From Cryptomeria japonica (Eukaryota > Streptophyta > Pinopsida > Cupressales > Cupressaceae), in assembly GCF_030272615.1 (NCBI RefSeq), contig NC_081415.1, forward strand, positions 367,828,667-367,892,666: DNA of 64,000 bases. The letters are read 5' to 3'. The stretch's first letter is position 1. The number at the start of each line of letters is the position of its first letter. Shown here piece after piece: positions 1 to 12,600 of this stretch. The notes beneath the pieces are model-generated. The model was given only the letters and a program-made list of their open reading frames with translations. It was not told the origin of the DNA and did not search any database. A program made the position numbers and the translations under genes.

Positions 1-1346
1 GGACATGTCACCATCTATCATGACACCTAGATACCTTCTCTTCTTTTTGCTATTTCATGAAGCATATCCTTCGGTTGGTTCACAATCGTGAAATAACGTG
101 AGCCCTTGGATCAAAACGGAGTTGATCCTCTTTTAACCTCATGCTCTATCTTTGGGGCCAAAAATCCTTTTCGCCATTTTGTAGGGCATAAAACATGAGC
201 ACTTTACCATTGTGAACTTACGCAGTCCGTTAGATTATATTTGACTTGATTGATGCTTAACAACTTACTGAATTCGACAGGTGTGGGCCCTCTGACTCAA
301 CTTCAAACACTTGGCATCTAGTCACTTTCAAACTGACATGTCAGTCTTTCATTTGTTGAGAGAAAACACTGGGTTCCACCTCATCCTTGCCACCTGTATC
401 TGCCAGGTCACTTTTTATCTCGCGGCAAGACTCACCTCTGGGACCCACCTTTTAACCCTTAGACCTACCTTGTTGACTATTGTGGCCTCTGCCACGTGCC
501 ATCATCTTACTTGCCCTTTCTACCAGCTGGACCGTCTGCTTGGAGTGCCACGTCATTTTTCTATTTTGTGAAAGCTAACTGTCAAGCATTTTCATCTTGC
601 GAAGCTGCGTGAACCGTTAGATCAAAAGAAACTTAATCACCTGTTATGCTCTTACAAAAGACTCCCTTTTCGCATACCGAAAAACCTTTTCGCTGTTTCG
701 CAGGGCGTAACCTTCGATCATATATCAACCATGAAGCAATGTGAATCATCAGATCAGATTGGACTTGATCACCTTTTAGTCGTTTAGAAAGTCTTCACTG
801 CAGGGTCCCACCAGACACTTTCACCATTTCGCGAAAGTTATTTCACTTGCAAGTTCAAGCTACGAAATAATGCCAGCCATTGGATCTTGAACAAGATGAA
901 GCCATTTTAAACCAGACAAAATGAGCCATTTAGAACGCATTTCCCTTTCGCCATTTCGTGAGTTTTAAACCACGCACAACTTCGCCTAACAAAATAGCGA
1001 AAACCATAGATCCGCCTGAGAGCTGCACACAACTTATTGGGCCCGACAACATTAGGAAGAAAAGACATAAGGCATAAAATTTTACGATTAATTCAACAAC
1101 CGCCTAGGGAAATGACAATGGGGGACACCTCCTACGACCCAAAGACCCATTACTTAAGTGGATAAAGTAACAAAGGAATAGAAACTAGAGGGTTTTCTGA
1201 TAAAACATTGAATGATTTAAAATTAAAACCCTAAACCCCTAGGACCTAACACAGAGCTGAAGCAATTGATAGTGTGTCTAATTCAAAATTTCAAAAACTT
1301 AGCCGATTATGGGAAAGGAAAACCCATTTTTTAAATAGTGATAACA
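1..1346 (+). repeat. LTR-X, left copy (5' end cut by window)
   Basis: Matches 14133-15481 almost base for base, with scattered substitutions and a 4-base indel near 155. The copies part company immediately after ...GTGATAACA, which fixes the LTR end at 1346. A G-box core CACGTG is at 493-498; the right copy has CACATG there. The next bases resemble a Tat-type primer-binding site, which argues that this is a plus-strand 5' LTR. No PPT-like purine tract reads toward it on the minus strand. Confidence 0.85.
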
Positions 1347-1363
1347 GCGGCTCTGACTGGGGA
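1347..1363 (+). other. Primer-binding-like site of LTR-X element
   Basis: GCGGCTCTGACTGGGGA lies directly against the LTR-X end. It strongly resembles the inner site at 8588-8605 (minus, TGGCGACTCTGCTGGGGA), a motif I associate with Tat/Ogre-type elements. Its position and orientation suggest that reverse transcription of the LTR-X element ran on the plus strand, opposite to the enclosed gag-pol. Confidence 0.5.
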
Positions 1364-1491
1364 TGGTTGATTGCAAGGTCAACACAAGAAAACTCAGAAA
1401 CTCAGAAGAAACAGACCAAAACATAGACCCAAACAAAACAACAGGAAAGAAACAAAATATATACAAACAAAGGACCTACTGTGCATGGACA

Positions 1492-2565
1492 TCAAGAGAA
1501 ATAATGTTTCAGGAATTGTCCATGCACTGGAAATTCCTGTATTTCATCATTCATATTCTTCACAAAATATGAATCCTTACCATTTAAGTCACAGACCACA
1601 AATGGGCCAATCCATAATGATTCAAATTTTTTATGCTTTCCCTTGTGCTATCCTTTTGCATTCCATTGAAGAACAATGTCATCAATTTTAAACTTCCTTA
1701 ATGATGTCCTTTTATCAAAAAGGTATTTGGACTACAGTTGGATCTTCTGATTTCTTTTATGAGCTAAAGCTCTAAGCTCTTCCACCTCCACAATTTGGAT
1801 CATTCTATTTTCCATAGGTTCAGATAGCTCCATGTCCTCATCTTGCAAGAACTTGTAAACTGGAAGAAGATTATTCACTAGCAATCTGACTTGAGTACCA
1901 TAAACCAGTTCAAAAGGTGACATTCCAATGGCCTTCTTGACTGTTATTCTATCTGCGCACAAAGCTAACCTCAATTTTTTATCCCAAGATCTCTTATTTT
2001 CTTCTAGGATTTTCTTGATGATGTTCAAAAGGCTTTTATTGTTGGATTCTGCTTGTCCATTCCCCTTACGGTGATAAGGTGAAGAGTAAGACATGAGTAT
2101 TCCATGACTGGTGCAAAATCCTACAAACTCTTCCGACCTAAAACTCATGGCATTGTCCATTACCAATTTAGCAGGTATTCCAAACCTAGTTATTACATTA
2201 TCCATCATGAAATCAATGACAACCTTACTTGTAGCTCTTCTTGTAGGAATAGCTTCTATCCATTTAGTAAAATAGTCAGTGGCTACTATGATCCATCTAT
2301 GACCTCTTCCTGACCTCTCAACAATCTCTCCAATAAAATCAATGCCCCACTAGACAAAAGGGGCTTCCACTATGACTGGATTTAAGGGTAAGGCTCCTTC
2401 ATACTTCAGCTTGGATGAAAACTTCTGACATGGGTCACATTTCTGGACATATGCATGAGCATCTTTGAATAAGGTAGGCCAAAAGTATCTAGCCTAGATT
2501 ATCTTACTAGCAGTTGTCTTAGCAGAATAATGACCCCCACATACTCCATCATGCATTTTAGTCAA
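1492..2565 (-). pseudogene. Integrase of block A Tat-like pol
   Basis: Minus-strand integrase, decayed. In order: an HHCC zinc finger (HDG..GGH near the start, later CDPCQ), then the catalytic core with the first aspartate in WGIDFIGEI, the second in VMDNAMSF and the glutamate in GNGQAESNN. Next comes the ELVYGTQ segment typical of Tat/Athila integrases, and a C-terminal domain with LWIGPF and GQFLKHYF just before the stop at 1492-1494. There is no chromodomain. Stops interrupt the frame; one is a TAG in the place of Gln just before WGIDF. It would insert the element cDNA into the genome. It follows RT/RNase H in the normal gypsy order. Confidence 0.85.
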
Positions 2566-2568
2566 TGC

Positions 2569-3564
2569 TCATTTAGCCTGGAATTCATCCAAACACATTA
2601 GTAATTCTCCATCTCTTTTTCTCCAGAACAGATCACCTTGAATGAGCACATATTTTTGTGACTTGAGTTTCAGAGTTCTTTTCTGATTATGTGTCATTCC
2701 TTCTAAGAATGCAGCATCTCTTAGGAATCGGACTATCTCTGAGTACCAAGTTTGCCTTTCAATGCTAGTGACTGAAGTATCTCTAACTTCAACATTATGT
2801 ATTTCAACATCCATAAGATTAGACTCAGTCATGAGCTTAGCCAAACCTAAACCTCTCACCAATTTGGTGATCTTTATCTCCAAGTCAAATTCTTGAATTC
2901 TATTAATCCATCTACATCTTTTCCCTGTAACCTCAGACTGGGACAAAATATCCTTAACTGCAGCATGTGGGACATAGGCAATGATATTTGCATTTACCAG
3001 ATATGGCCTAAAAGCCTTGATAGCTTTAACCAAAGCATAAGCTTGTTTCTCCATGGTCTCATATTTTAATTCTGCTGCTTGCAAAGACTTGTCGTAGAAA
3101 GCTATGGGATGTTCATATCCCTCATTATCCTTTTGTAACAATATTGCAGCTACTGTATGATATGAAGCAAAAGAAAATAGAGAAAAGGGCTTACTGTAAT
3201 CAGGAGATTTTAACATTGGTGCTTCCTGAATGGCCCTTTTAATTTCAGCAAAAGCCTCTAAGGCTTCTTGATCCCAACAAAATTTGGTATCCTTCTTGAG
3301 CAACTTGACAATAGGCTTCACTATTTCTACAAAGTTTGCAATGAATCTCCTAACAAAATTTACTTTTCCTAGAAAGGATTGAATACCTTTTACATTCTTA
3401 GGTTCAGACACCTTGTTTATTGCTTCAATTCTTTTAGGGTCTATCCTTACCCCTTCCTTGGAAATAATGTGTCCCAATAGTTTTCCTTCAGTGACCCCAA
3501 AATGATATTTCTTGGGATTTAATGACACACCAAATTCCAAGGCTTTATTGAACACCTTTTCCAA
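2569..3564 (-). pseudogene. RT C-terminal part and RNase H (pol-type) of block A
   Basis: This 331-residue open stretch holds the RT thumb/connection (FGVSLNPKKYHFG, LGHIISKEG, QSFLGKVNFVRRF) and then the pol-type RNase H (from about residue 120, with PIAFYDKSL and EKQAYALVKA). At the usual site of the first catalytic aspartate (DAS in most gypsy elements) it reads SFASYH, so Phe132 replaces Asp. The same loss is seen in B and F. The fold may remain as a structural connection while the upstream RNase H (4450-5490) supplies catalysis; that division of labour is inference. A TAG stop at its end separates it from integrase. Confidence 0.85.
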
Positions 3565-3612
3565 ATGTCCACAATGATCATTAGCCCTCTTAGAAAAATA
3601 GGTTAGATCATC

Positions 3613-4332
3613 TCAATAAACCACCATGATGATATTAATGAATTCTTTGAAGGCTACATCCATAGCTCTCTGAAATGTAGCTCCAACATTTTTCAATCCG
3701 AATGGCATTCTGACATAGACATATGTTCCCCATGGAGTAGTGAAGACAGTTTTAAACTGTTCAGATTCCTTCACTAACACTTGATTGTATCCTGACAAAC
3801 CATCCATCATGGATAAAAGATCACAACCTATCACTCTCTGCAGCATGGCTTCCATGTTTGGGGAAGAGTAGTTATCTTTCAAAGAAGCCACATTCAAATT
3901 TCTAAAATCTACACACAATCTAATGTCCCCATTTTTCTTTCTTACTGGGACCAAATTGGAGAGCCATGAATAATGTCTTATAGGTTTGATAATCCCCCCT
4001 TCTCTTAATTTAGTCAACTCTTGCTGCATCTTAGTTTCTAACATGGGATTAATGGGTCTCTGTTTCTGTCTAAAAGGCTTAGCATCTAGAAGTAAAGGAA
4101 CTTCATGCTGAAAAAGATCTTGTCTATACGCCTTTAGGTCTTCATAAGACCAAGCAAAAACATGTTTATATTTCCTCAATAAATTAATAAGGTTAGTCCT
4201 GACATGAGGGGGTAATTTCTTCCCGATGTATACTAACTTAGGGGATGATTCAGTCCCCAGGTTTACCTCCTCTAATTCTTCCAACTTGGTGGTAGACTGC
4301 TGATGTAAGTGACTGTCATTGTAACTGAACAT
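3613..4332 (-). pseudogene. Reverse transcriptase palm/fingers of block A
   Basis: RT of the Tat-like pol. Visible landmarks are FAWSYEDLKAY upstream, then LVPVRKKNGDIRLCVDFRNLN, the first catalytic aspartate in MMDGLSGYNQ, and MPFGLKNVGATFQRAMD. The reading breaks exactly in the catalytic YxDD box: after VVY the next codon is TGA (3611-3613) where Leu normally stands, followed by DDLTYFS in the same frame. The C-terminal part continues at 3564. The enzyme would copy element RNA into cDNA; this copy cannot be functional. Confidence 0.9.
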
Positions 4333-4449
4333 GCTTTCCTACTCTACCAGCCCTTTAGGTATTTCATTGGTTTCCAACTGGACCAAATCATTTCCAAACA
4401 CTATTTCCCTATTATCAACCACCTCCACTAGTGCATTGCAATCAATGTT

Positions 4450-5490
4450 CTATCCATCATAATCATCAACACATTGGATGAACCTAAGAATGTCTTCATC
4501 ATCAGCAAAAACTTGCCAATTGTACACATTATCAAGAATAGCAGGCCTAGATTTTATTTCCACAGTGGAAATACCAGTTAGTGTTGCATCATTATTTTTC
4601 AAGGCAACATTAGCTAGGAAATCTGCCATAATATTCTTTGATTGTGCTATCCAATTAATAGAAAATGCACCAAAATGCTCAATAACATCCCAAACTGCAT
4701 GTTTATATCTCTTTAATCTATCATTCTCGGATGCATATTTGGATCTTACCTGAGAAACAACCAATTCTGAATCCCCTAGCACTGTCAACAGCTGGATTCC
4801 ATGCCTTTTTGCAACTTCAAGCCCCAACAATAAGGCTTCATACTCTACAGTATTATTTGTGCACTGGAAAGCCAATAAGAAAGAATACTTAAAGGTTATA
4901 CCTAATGGGGATACAAAAAGAACCCCTGCTCTAGATCCTTCTTTGGAGCAAGCTCCATCAAAATACATCTGCCATAATCCATACTGTTGTGCTTCTAATT
5001 CGACCACAATGGGGTCAGTATTCTTCAATTGGGGTAAAATTGGTTGAAGTCTAAAGTTATCAAGATCTACATCAATCATACAATTGAGCATATTAGGGTC
5101 TACATTTTCAATTACCCTAGGAGCATGTGGCTCTCTATACAATTTGACCTGATTTCCATTGATTGGAATGGTGGCATAGGATAAATCCAGTTGAACATTT
5201 CCTCCTACTGCTGCTGCCCACTGCCTGGACAGTAACATACCATAATGGGGCTTGGTATCAGTAACAATAACATCCATTTTATAAGTTACCTCAGGGAATG
5301 CTGCTATTTTTACCTCAACATCTTTCATTGTACCTATCACAAGTACTTCCCTGTTATCCATAGCATAGCATTTTCCATATATAGTGGTTACTGACAGTCC
5401 CAATTCTTTCATAACATCATAGGGCATTACATTAGCAGCAGCCCTTGAATATATCATGCAATTTTTTATCAACCGGTTGTTTACTAACAA
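4450..5490 (-). pseudogene. Protease followed by an extra RNase H domain, upstream of RT
   Basis: Residues ~1-115 are a retropepsin-like protease. Its active-site triad is damaged: where DSGA is usual, the frame reads YSRA (MIYSRAAANVMP). Residues ~170-300 are a complete RNase H domain with the four acidic positions in place: Asp178 (YFDGA), Glu216 (VEYEAL), Asp240 (LGDSELVV) and Asp290 (ADFLAN). This is not the RNase H that follows RT, which is found at 3200-2800. Extra archaeal-like RNase H domains are known from Tat-clade gypsy elements, usually described between the RT-linked RNase H and integrase as I recall; here the domain precedes RT. The same order occurs in B and F. Confidence 0.85.
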
Positions 5491-5523
5491 GGTAACATAG
5501 AAAGGATCTACCTATGAAGGATC

Positions 5524-6081
5524 TTAAGTGATAGTGGTTCCAACATAAACCTTTGGGGTTTGGAACTCTCGATCCTTTCCAATTCTAGCTGAACCGGTGG
5601 GTAAGACTGTGTCACTATCAGATATACTAGAAAATAAAGACAAAGCTGCATCCCTATGTTCTTTAATCTTCAGTAATTCTACTAGTGGGACACTGACCTT
5701 CATTTGTGTAAGAGCTTGAGCCATGTCAAATGCAGAACTATTACTTATTTCAGTACTAGCTCTAACTCTTTCTACCTTGAATTGACTTGCCTTTTTCACT
5801 GTGGCAGCTCCTTGTATATCACTAGTGTTTTTGTCATCTATACTCTTGAGTACATCTTTAACTTGTTCCCCTTTTCCTTGACCAATTTTAGGAACAATAG
5901 TAGCACTACTTGCTGCCCCCTTTTGAGTGACCTCTTTTATGAACATGGAACCAAGTTCACCCTGATTGGTGTCTTTCTTGGTGCTTCTCATAGTTGTGTT
6001 TTGCTTTGGCAATGGCAGCTTTAGTGAGATTTTTAACTTCTTTCTCACTAGGCCTTCTAAGATGAACTTCTTCATCCTCAA
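5524..6081 (-). pseudogene. Gag-protease linker region of block A
   Basis: Lys/Ser-rich stretch between the gag zinc knuckle and the protease, with VPLVELLKIKEHRDAAL, a pattern resembling the segment that precedes protease in Tat/Athila polyproteins. It reads through stops into PFYVTLLVNN at the start of the protease frame. I see no catalytic residues; it probably acts only as polyprotein linker. Overlap with the frame ending at 5957 indicates a frameshift near 6000. Confidence 0.5.
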
Positions 6082-6349
6082 TTGTTACCACATTCAATGT
6101 AGGATGCCAATCTAAGGTTAGTTGTCCTTGAACAAACCTTTCATTATCTAGCACATCATTGTATTCACTTTGTATAGACTTCTCATCACTTTCTATGATG
6201 GTTTCAAACATATTGATGTCAGGCTCAGCTTCTTGTCTCATAGATTTTTCAAGAGCCTGAGCCACTGCACACTGATGAGGAGAATGTGGTCCATCACAAG
6301 CAATACACCAGGGAGTATTTTCTATATTATGGATAGTTTTCCCTTTCAA
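5957..6349 (-). pseudogene. Gag C-terminal part with zinc knuckle, block A
   Basis: Contains a single CCHC-type knuckle, CIACDGPHSPHQC (CX2CX3HX4C), near the N-terminus, then an acidic tail. The knuckle should bind element RNA in the virus-like particle. It lies downstream of the capsid part (7586-6570) on the same strand, separated by stops and a frameshift. The slightly short CX2CX3H spacing also occurs in B (WCFPCNNAH), supporting membership of the same lineage. Confidence 0.7.
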
Positions 6350-6569
6350 GGGATCTGGAGTGTCCTAATTTTGGGTAATTTTAGGCTTCTCATTTTGGGG
6401 TTTGCCATCTTTCCAGTTGGTATTATAAGGCATGTCATGCAATCTAGGGGGGTCTATCTTGCCAGTTATAATGAGGTTTGTCATTTTTGTTTACCTTGGG
6501 AGTCAGATCCTTTATTGCAATAACCAACTTCTCTATCTTATCTTCCTCCTTAGCAACTTTATTAGGTTG

Positions 6570-7586
6570 TTATTTTGTTTCTTGCCATAACCTACCATTT
6601 GTTCTTCTTCCCAACTTCCCAGATGCTTTTCTATTACTTTCTACATTAATGGCAATTCTAAAATCATCTCTCAAGTCATGTGGATTCTTATCTCTCAGGA
6701 TATAGGCCATCTTAGAATCAAATGCATTGTAGTAGGTATTTAAACACATGTTATCATCTAATCTCATCACCTGATACAATCTATGCATGGCCTTTTGGAA
6801 TCTGGCATTGAAGTCAGTGATCATTTCATTATTAGACTTTCTGATGTTATTGAATTCATCAAGCATGAAGCTCACATTAGTCTTATCACTATATTGCTCT
6901 TGAAAACAATTTTTAAAATCCTCCCATGACCCTATGCTATTAACTGGAAGACCTCTGTACCAATCTCTTGTATCATCAACTAGGGATTGGACAAATAGTT
7001 TCATGATAACATCTTCATCCACTATCTCATAATCATTTATTAGGTCCCCAAAATATTTTAGATGTTCCTCAGCACTAATTGCATTGTTCCCAGCAAATTT
7101 ATGGAGTTTGTCTCTTAACTCAATAGGAACATGATTGGGATATCCTGGGATCCCATCAAAGAACAATTGTCTATATTGTTCTAAATTGATTGGTCTCCTT
7201 TGAAAAGGGGTAATAGCATTATTGTTTCCCATGGTCATTTTAACTTTTGGAATTGGAGACTGAGATACTTGGGTGTACTGACTATTCACAAGGATTTGAC
7301 TCACTGAGGCTATATTAGTAGGCACTGTAGGTTGAATCTTAATCGGGGCAAGGGAAATTTGTTGAGGATCAGGCTTACTAAGGTCTTCTGATGGAAACGT
7401 GATAGGGGGAGCCTTTAAGTAACTAATTTTTCTTTTTACTTCTTGATTTGCTACTTCCAATTCAGCTTTCTCTAGTTCCATTTGGAGATCCTCTTTTTCT
7501 TTCCTCATTCTTTCCATTTCTCTCTCATGTGCTAACAACCTATAAGAAATCTCCTCTGCAGTTTTAGATTCAATTCCATCATCCAC
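6570..7586 (-). pseudogene. Gag capsid domain, block A
   Basis: 338-residue open frame. The N-terminal ~60 residues are a charged, probably coiled-coil segment (EREMERMRKEKEDLQ). The later part holds the Retrotrans_gag signature: FVQSLVDDTRDWYRGL, SWEDFKNCFQEQY, ITDFNARFQKAMHRL. This domain builds the particle shell. It continues from the N-terminal piece at 8231-7593 and is followed by the zinc knuckle. It is among the better preserved parts of block A. Confidence 0.85.
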
Positions 7587-7592
7587 CCATTT

Positions 7593-8231
7593 CTATTTTC
7601 CTTTATCCACATTAGTCCTAGGAAGCTGAGAATCACTAAATACTTCCCTGTTTGGTTGGACTACTGACCTATATGCTTGCTTGGCTTTGGGGATCATAAT
7701 TTCTTTGATCACAGGGCCCTCTTCATCACTCTTTTCTTTTTCCTTAGCTAGCACTTCAAGATCAACTATTTGTCTAAGAAGCCTATCTCTCTCCATTAAT
7801 TTAGCTTTGACTTCCTTCTCCTTATTTGCTTCCTTTTGGGTTCTTAGGGCAATTAAATGGTGAACTATCCTATTCAAATCTTCTATCTCTTGGGACACTT
7901 TATCTTCATCAGGGAAAACCTCCTTAGAGTAAGATAAATTGACTTGATCTATGTCAATCAAACTAATGTTTCCATCTATTGTTCTAGGCACAGAGTATCT
8001 AATTGCATTTGAACTGGCCCTATCTTTTGCAGAGACACTAACATGGGACAAATCTTGATTTAAAACATGTGCATTATCAATATTTCCAAACAATCCAGAA
8101 TGGAAGCCTAATATTTCTTGTTCAAAATCTCTGGAAGAAGAATTAGATTTTGCATAAATAGGTTGATCAGACATCTTACCAGCATTACTAGTCTTTTGTA
8201 CCCAAGCAGCATTTGATGGCTCGTGTAACAC
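7593..8231 (-). pseudogene. Gag N-terminal extension, block A
   Basis: First open stretch after the leader of the inner element. An ATG at 8231 or an internal one near 8174 (MSDQPIYAK) could start gag. The middle and C-terminal part (RIVHHLIALRTQKEANKEKEVKAK) is charged and helical, probably coiled coil, and runs into the capsid frame at 7586 after a stop. Similar coiled-coil N-termini are common in Tat-lineage Gag. No catalytic domain is seen. Confidence 0.6.
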
Positions 8232-8587
8232 TAATCACTTCTGGCCTCTTCGTGACTGCTCTGGCAAACCCTCTTGCAAAGTTTCACAAGGATGCTTCTT
8301 CATGAATGATTTTTTTTTTTCCTCCTTGCATTATGCTTGTTCTCCTTTTCGAATGATTTATAGTTCACAAGGACTGGTTCCAAAATAACAAAGTCGCCAT
8401 GCACAAGAATATGGGAATTATGAAAACAAGCTTAGAATGAAAGACTGCAATTCCACAACACAATGATTTTCTTTACAAATTCAAGCAAAAAGTCTGCTTC
8501 TTGATTCTTAATGTGACCTATCCCATCCAGGTCAGCACAATATGAATTAAATCTTTTTTAACCAGAAACTTTTAACAATTCGTTTAC
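8232..8587 (-). other. Leader between primer-binding site and gag of inner element
   Basis: Non-coding on both strands, with a short T tract (8311-8320). It separates the primer-binding site from the gag start, as expected for a retrotransposon leader. Nothing else is recognised here. Confidence 0.5.
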
Positions 8588-8605
8588 TCCCCAGCAGAGT
8601 CGCCA
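8588..8605 (-). other. Primer-binding site of the inner Tat-like element
   Basis: On the minus strand this reads TGGCGACTCTGCTGGGGA, begins with the TGG expected opposite a tRNA CCA end, and stands four bases from an LTR-like CA terminus (...GACAACA, plus start 8610). Its orientation agrees with the minus-strand gag-pol below it. I associate the motif with Tat/Ogre-type elements; the exact tRNA cannot be named without alignment. Confidence 0.7.
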
Positions 8606-8609
8606 CTTT

Positions 8610-9540
8610 TGTTGTCTTCAAAATCTAATTCACTTCAACATCCTTATAATAAAATGATTAAACTCTATGCAGAAGAGATATTAAAGGGAAGGAAACTCTT
8701 AGGACAACATATGACAAGGTTTGATTTAACCTTCTACACTTCGGACATACTCAGAGTCTAGGCGGGTATACCTTTGTGAACTAAATTCACACTTTCAAAA
8801 GATAAATCCACATCAAACCAGTCCAGAAAACCAATGGATCTAATCACCTTGAAACTAAATGAAACAAAGGAATGAAAATTATACTCATATTTAGTATTTT
8901 GACATACAAAACATGTAATAGACAACCTTGATCTATACCAGTGCCTTATCCAAGGTCACAGAGTCATCTAAATTCAAACAATACTCCCCAAACAAAATAT
9001 CTTTACACATCTCATTGGTTCGGCTTCTGTTGATCCCTTTATATGCCTGACACATATAATAATTTATGCATACCAAAGTAAACTATGCTCATCAAGATTC
9101 AAAAATATCTCACAAGAAATTTACTAGTAGAAGTGATCCCCGCATATTTAATTTCCCTCCCAAAGAGAAAAGCTAGCAAACACATCTACTGAAAGTTGCC
9201 TTACAACCCCTATTCAAACGAAATAACCTTGGATTATTCAGAATGAAATAGTAAACAATTGCAAACACATTTGAAGATGACACAAAGTTTTTACTCAAAA
9301 CCGATGGTCTGTATATTGATATTATCTTCAAGAAAATATTACAAAAACTTTCGAATATTTTCCATTAAACTTAGAAAAGCTCAGATAAATTTCTGCAACG
9401 TTTTCTTACAATTCTTTTATGATCATCTTTCTATTTGTCCTCGTATCCATTTATAACAATATGGATGCACATAGCTTTAGACTTTCCTAGGAGAGTTTGT
9501 TACAATCATTTCTTTTCTAGAAGAAGCTACAAAGCCTTTT
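8610..9540 (-). repeat. LTR-Y: putative 5' LTR of the inner gag-pol element
   Basis: Starts on the plus strand with TGTTGTCTTC, that is, ends on the minus strand with GAAGACAACA, just upstream of the primer-binding site. A minus-strand TATA box (ATATAAAGG, plus 9036-9044) lies about 430 bases before this end, as in an LTR promoter. No second copy is present near the integrase end (1347-1491), so the pair is incomplete. The outer boundary is uncertain and placed where accessory-ORF-like sequence ends. Confidence 0.5.
9036..9044 (-). promoter_or_regulatory. TATA box in LTR-Y
   Basis: The minus strand reads GGCATATAAAGGGATC. It faces the gag-pol direction and sits in the middle of the LTR-like segment, so it is a good candidate for the transcription start of the inner element. 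Confidence 0.45.
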
Positions 9541-9634
9541 ACAAAAATAGTTACAAGTCCTTTTCAACTTCTGCAACTTCTTCTACTTGTTGTCCGGTTG
9601 CAACCTCTTCTAACTGTTTAGTAGTGCCCTCTAA

Positions 9635-12600
9635 CTACTCTACATCCTGGATGGCATATTTTCTTATCCACTCATTGTACACATCATCAGTTGGCCACGC
9701 GAAGTTAATCACTTTTGCCTTTGCCTTTGTTAACCTCTTCCAGGAATTTCTCATCTTGTTGACTTCTGAATTCAGAAAACCATAATGAGATTTGATTTTC
9801 TCTATCTCCTGAATTGTTACAACAAAAAAGGAAGCATAATCTAAATCAACAATTCCTTTTATTCTGGCTGATAGTTTGGCCTCTAATTCCTTAAGCCACA
9901 CTTGTTTGTCCTTCAGTTGATCTGGGCTGACAAAAACTCCGAGGAGCAATACAAAAACCTGATCAGCATACTCCTTTTTGTAAAAGTTAATTTTCCTGTC
10001 AGGATTATCCACCCCTTCTGCCAATTTTACTAAATCCTTGGTGGTGTCACAAGTGGATTTAATGATAGGATCAGCCTTTTCTTCATCATAAGATACAGAA
10101 ATAAGCTCCAAGTTATGCTCTCTAGGCTTCCACTTGCAAAAATAGGTGTCAAAATGGCCTTATGTCCATTAAGCTCATTCCACATATCCAAAATCTTGCT
10201 TATGTTGTTATATAATAGTGAGGCATTCATTGTATATGCAAAACTTGAAATGGTAACCCTCACTCTTTCCTCATACTTCTTTGCATACAAGGCCTGAGCC
10301 TATTTTAAATTTTCTAACTCTTGAGGAGTAATCTCAACCATTTGGGAGCTAGAAGGTGCTAGAGATGGTGGGAACTCAATGATGGGGCTGCTAGGTGGAG
10401 GTCTTGCAGGAGAAGAGGAGATCATCAGTGTTGAAGACTCACCTTGATGGTACTGTCCTGTCAACTAGCTTTACAAATTAGCAATGATGCTATCCTTACC
10501 TCTTACCTCCTCCTTAGCACTATTATAAGCCTTCAAAATTGTTTCTAACTTGACTTGGAGGTCTTTTTTTTCCTTAGCCTCCCTTTTTGCTACTACAAAA
10601 CTAAATTTTGCAGTCTCTAGCACAGTGCTAGCAGCTTCTACCAACCCTGTGTTCTGCACTCTCTTCACTATCATTCCACCAAGGTAGCTTGACCTTGGGG
10701 TGTCCTTACTTCTCTTATTATCATCTCTCTTGAGAGACCACATGACAAGTGCAGCATTATCCTTGCTGAAAATAATTCCTTCCATGGGCTTGGTTTCTTT
10801 TCTCACTGCCTCTAGTCCTAGCGTATCTGCTATGTCCCACTCAGGGAGAATGAGCACTCCAGCTTGTGCCACCATATCTCTTCCTTGCTTAGGAGTGATG
10901 GTCTTAAACACATCCATCATTTCTTTCTTTATTTCCTCCTCCACTAGAGCTGGATCTTTGTGAGGCTACTCACCTTTTCTCTTCTCACATCTTGCATTGT
11001 ATTTGTCTATATTTTGCTTCCATACGAACTGCACAAATGCTCCTGATATGACAAAATTGTTGTCAGCCAAGAAGTCATCACTAGCCTATTTGATCTGACG
11101 ATCCCACTCCTGGCCCTTAAATTCATTGGTAGTGATGTTCATTTCAGTAGCAAGGGGCTCTTCTGGCATTCCCTCTTCTACTTCATCATAAGTGTAGGCT
11201 ATTTCTCCTAGACTGCCTAACTATATCAGTTGTTTAGCTGTTGCCTGTTCATCTCCTATGTGAATAGGGGATTGGCATGGAGAGTTCAAGGGTGTATTAG
11301 ATTATAATTCTTTTCCTACTCTCTTCTTCTTTGGGCTCTCTTGGATGTCAATGACATCTTGTATCTTCCTCTTTCCTTAGGAGGTAGAGGGCTCCCCTGT
11401 TGTAGGCATCAACACACTATAATTAGATTTCTTGTGCAATGTATAGTCACCAGGAGGGATTGCTCTGGTGGAGGCAGACCTACTTAGAACCATTCTTGCC
11501 TTTTCAGGGTTGCTTTTAATCATAGCCTCCCTCTTTTCTTTCAAAGTCTATATTACATCCTCAAAGCAAACAATTAGGAACTTTATTTTCTCCTCAAAAG
11601 GGAAAAATCTAGACAATGGGTCATAGCTGGCATCAAACTGATGTAAAAAATCTAAGGCTTTTTTATAAGCCACCCATTCTTCCTTCCTCAGCTCCTAATC
11701 ATCTAGATCAAACTCATTTCTAATGAGGTCTTCAGGAAACTGAAATTGATGGGGTCTACCTCTGCACACTGCTCTCTTTCTAAACATGCCATTGAAGAAG
11801 TCTTCTGGATTGGCACACCTGGATATTGCAGTTGACAAATGATAAGGTTTGAGAAAATCTTCAAAACAATTCCAACCTCCCTTGGTTATTATAAATTGCT
11901 GGGCTATGGTAACCGTAGGGAAAATAGTCCCTTTACCCCTGCCTGTCAGCTCTGCCCCTTGTACACTACCAATTTCTCTGAGGACTTCGGCAATTCCCAC
12001 TTTGAGAGGGACTTGATAGGGGAATAAGAATGGAGTGCCTCTGAAACCGAAAACTCTAAATACTGTGGATACAGGGTATAGGTAAATATCACCCCAATTA
12101 TGAACAATCTTTATACTTTCTGCAAATTCTTTTGGTCTAACAAATTCCAAAAGAACCTTGGGGATTCTTGGGTTTTTTGAGCAGAGGAGAGTCATAATCT
12201 TTGATGCAAAATATTTATCAAATTTTAAAAAACTGGCATCATCTCTATCCCATGATAGCACAGTGCTCCATAGTTGCACCGACATCTTTTCTCCATCCTT
12301 CTCTTTTATAAGGTCCATCCCACTTGCAAAATAATCACCACCTTTGAAAAAAAACAAATGCATGAGGAGTGAATACCATCCAAAAGGCCTCTCCACCTTC
12401 CCACTCTTTATTCCTATAAATCCTCCATGAATAGCATCAGTAATTAAAGAAGCATAATCAAAGGTTACTGCAAGAGAAGGATTCAAAATCTGAGCAATCA
12501 TTAGCAAGTAGTGATTCGGCATATTTGCCTCAGCATCCTCTCCTAAAATCTGGCAAAGTGACTAATACATTCCCTTAGCCCTAATGGTGAACAGATTCAA

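Noticed and set aside
311-571. Small plus-strand ORF in the left LTR-X
   Set aside because: Lies wholly in an LTR, is not supported by a homologue, and its Thr/Leu-rich content is what CT-rich DNA gives.
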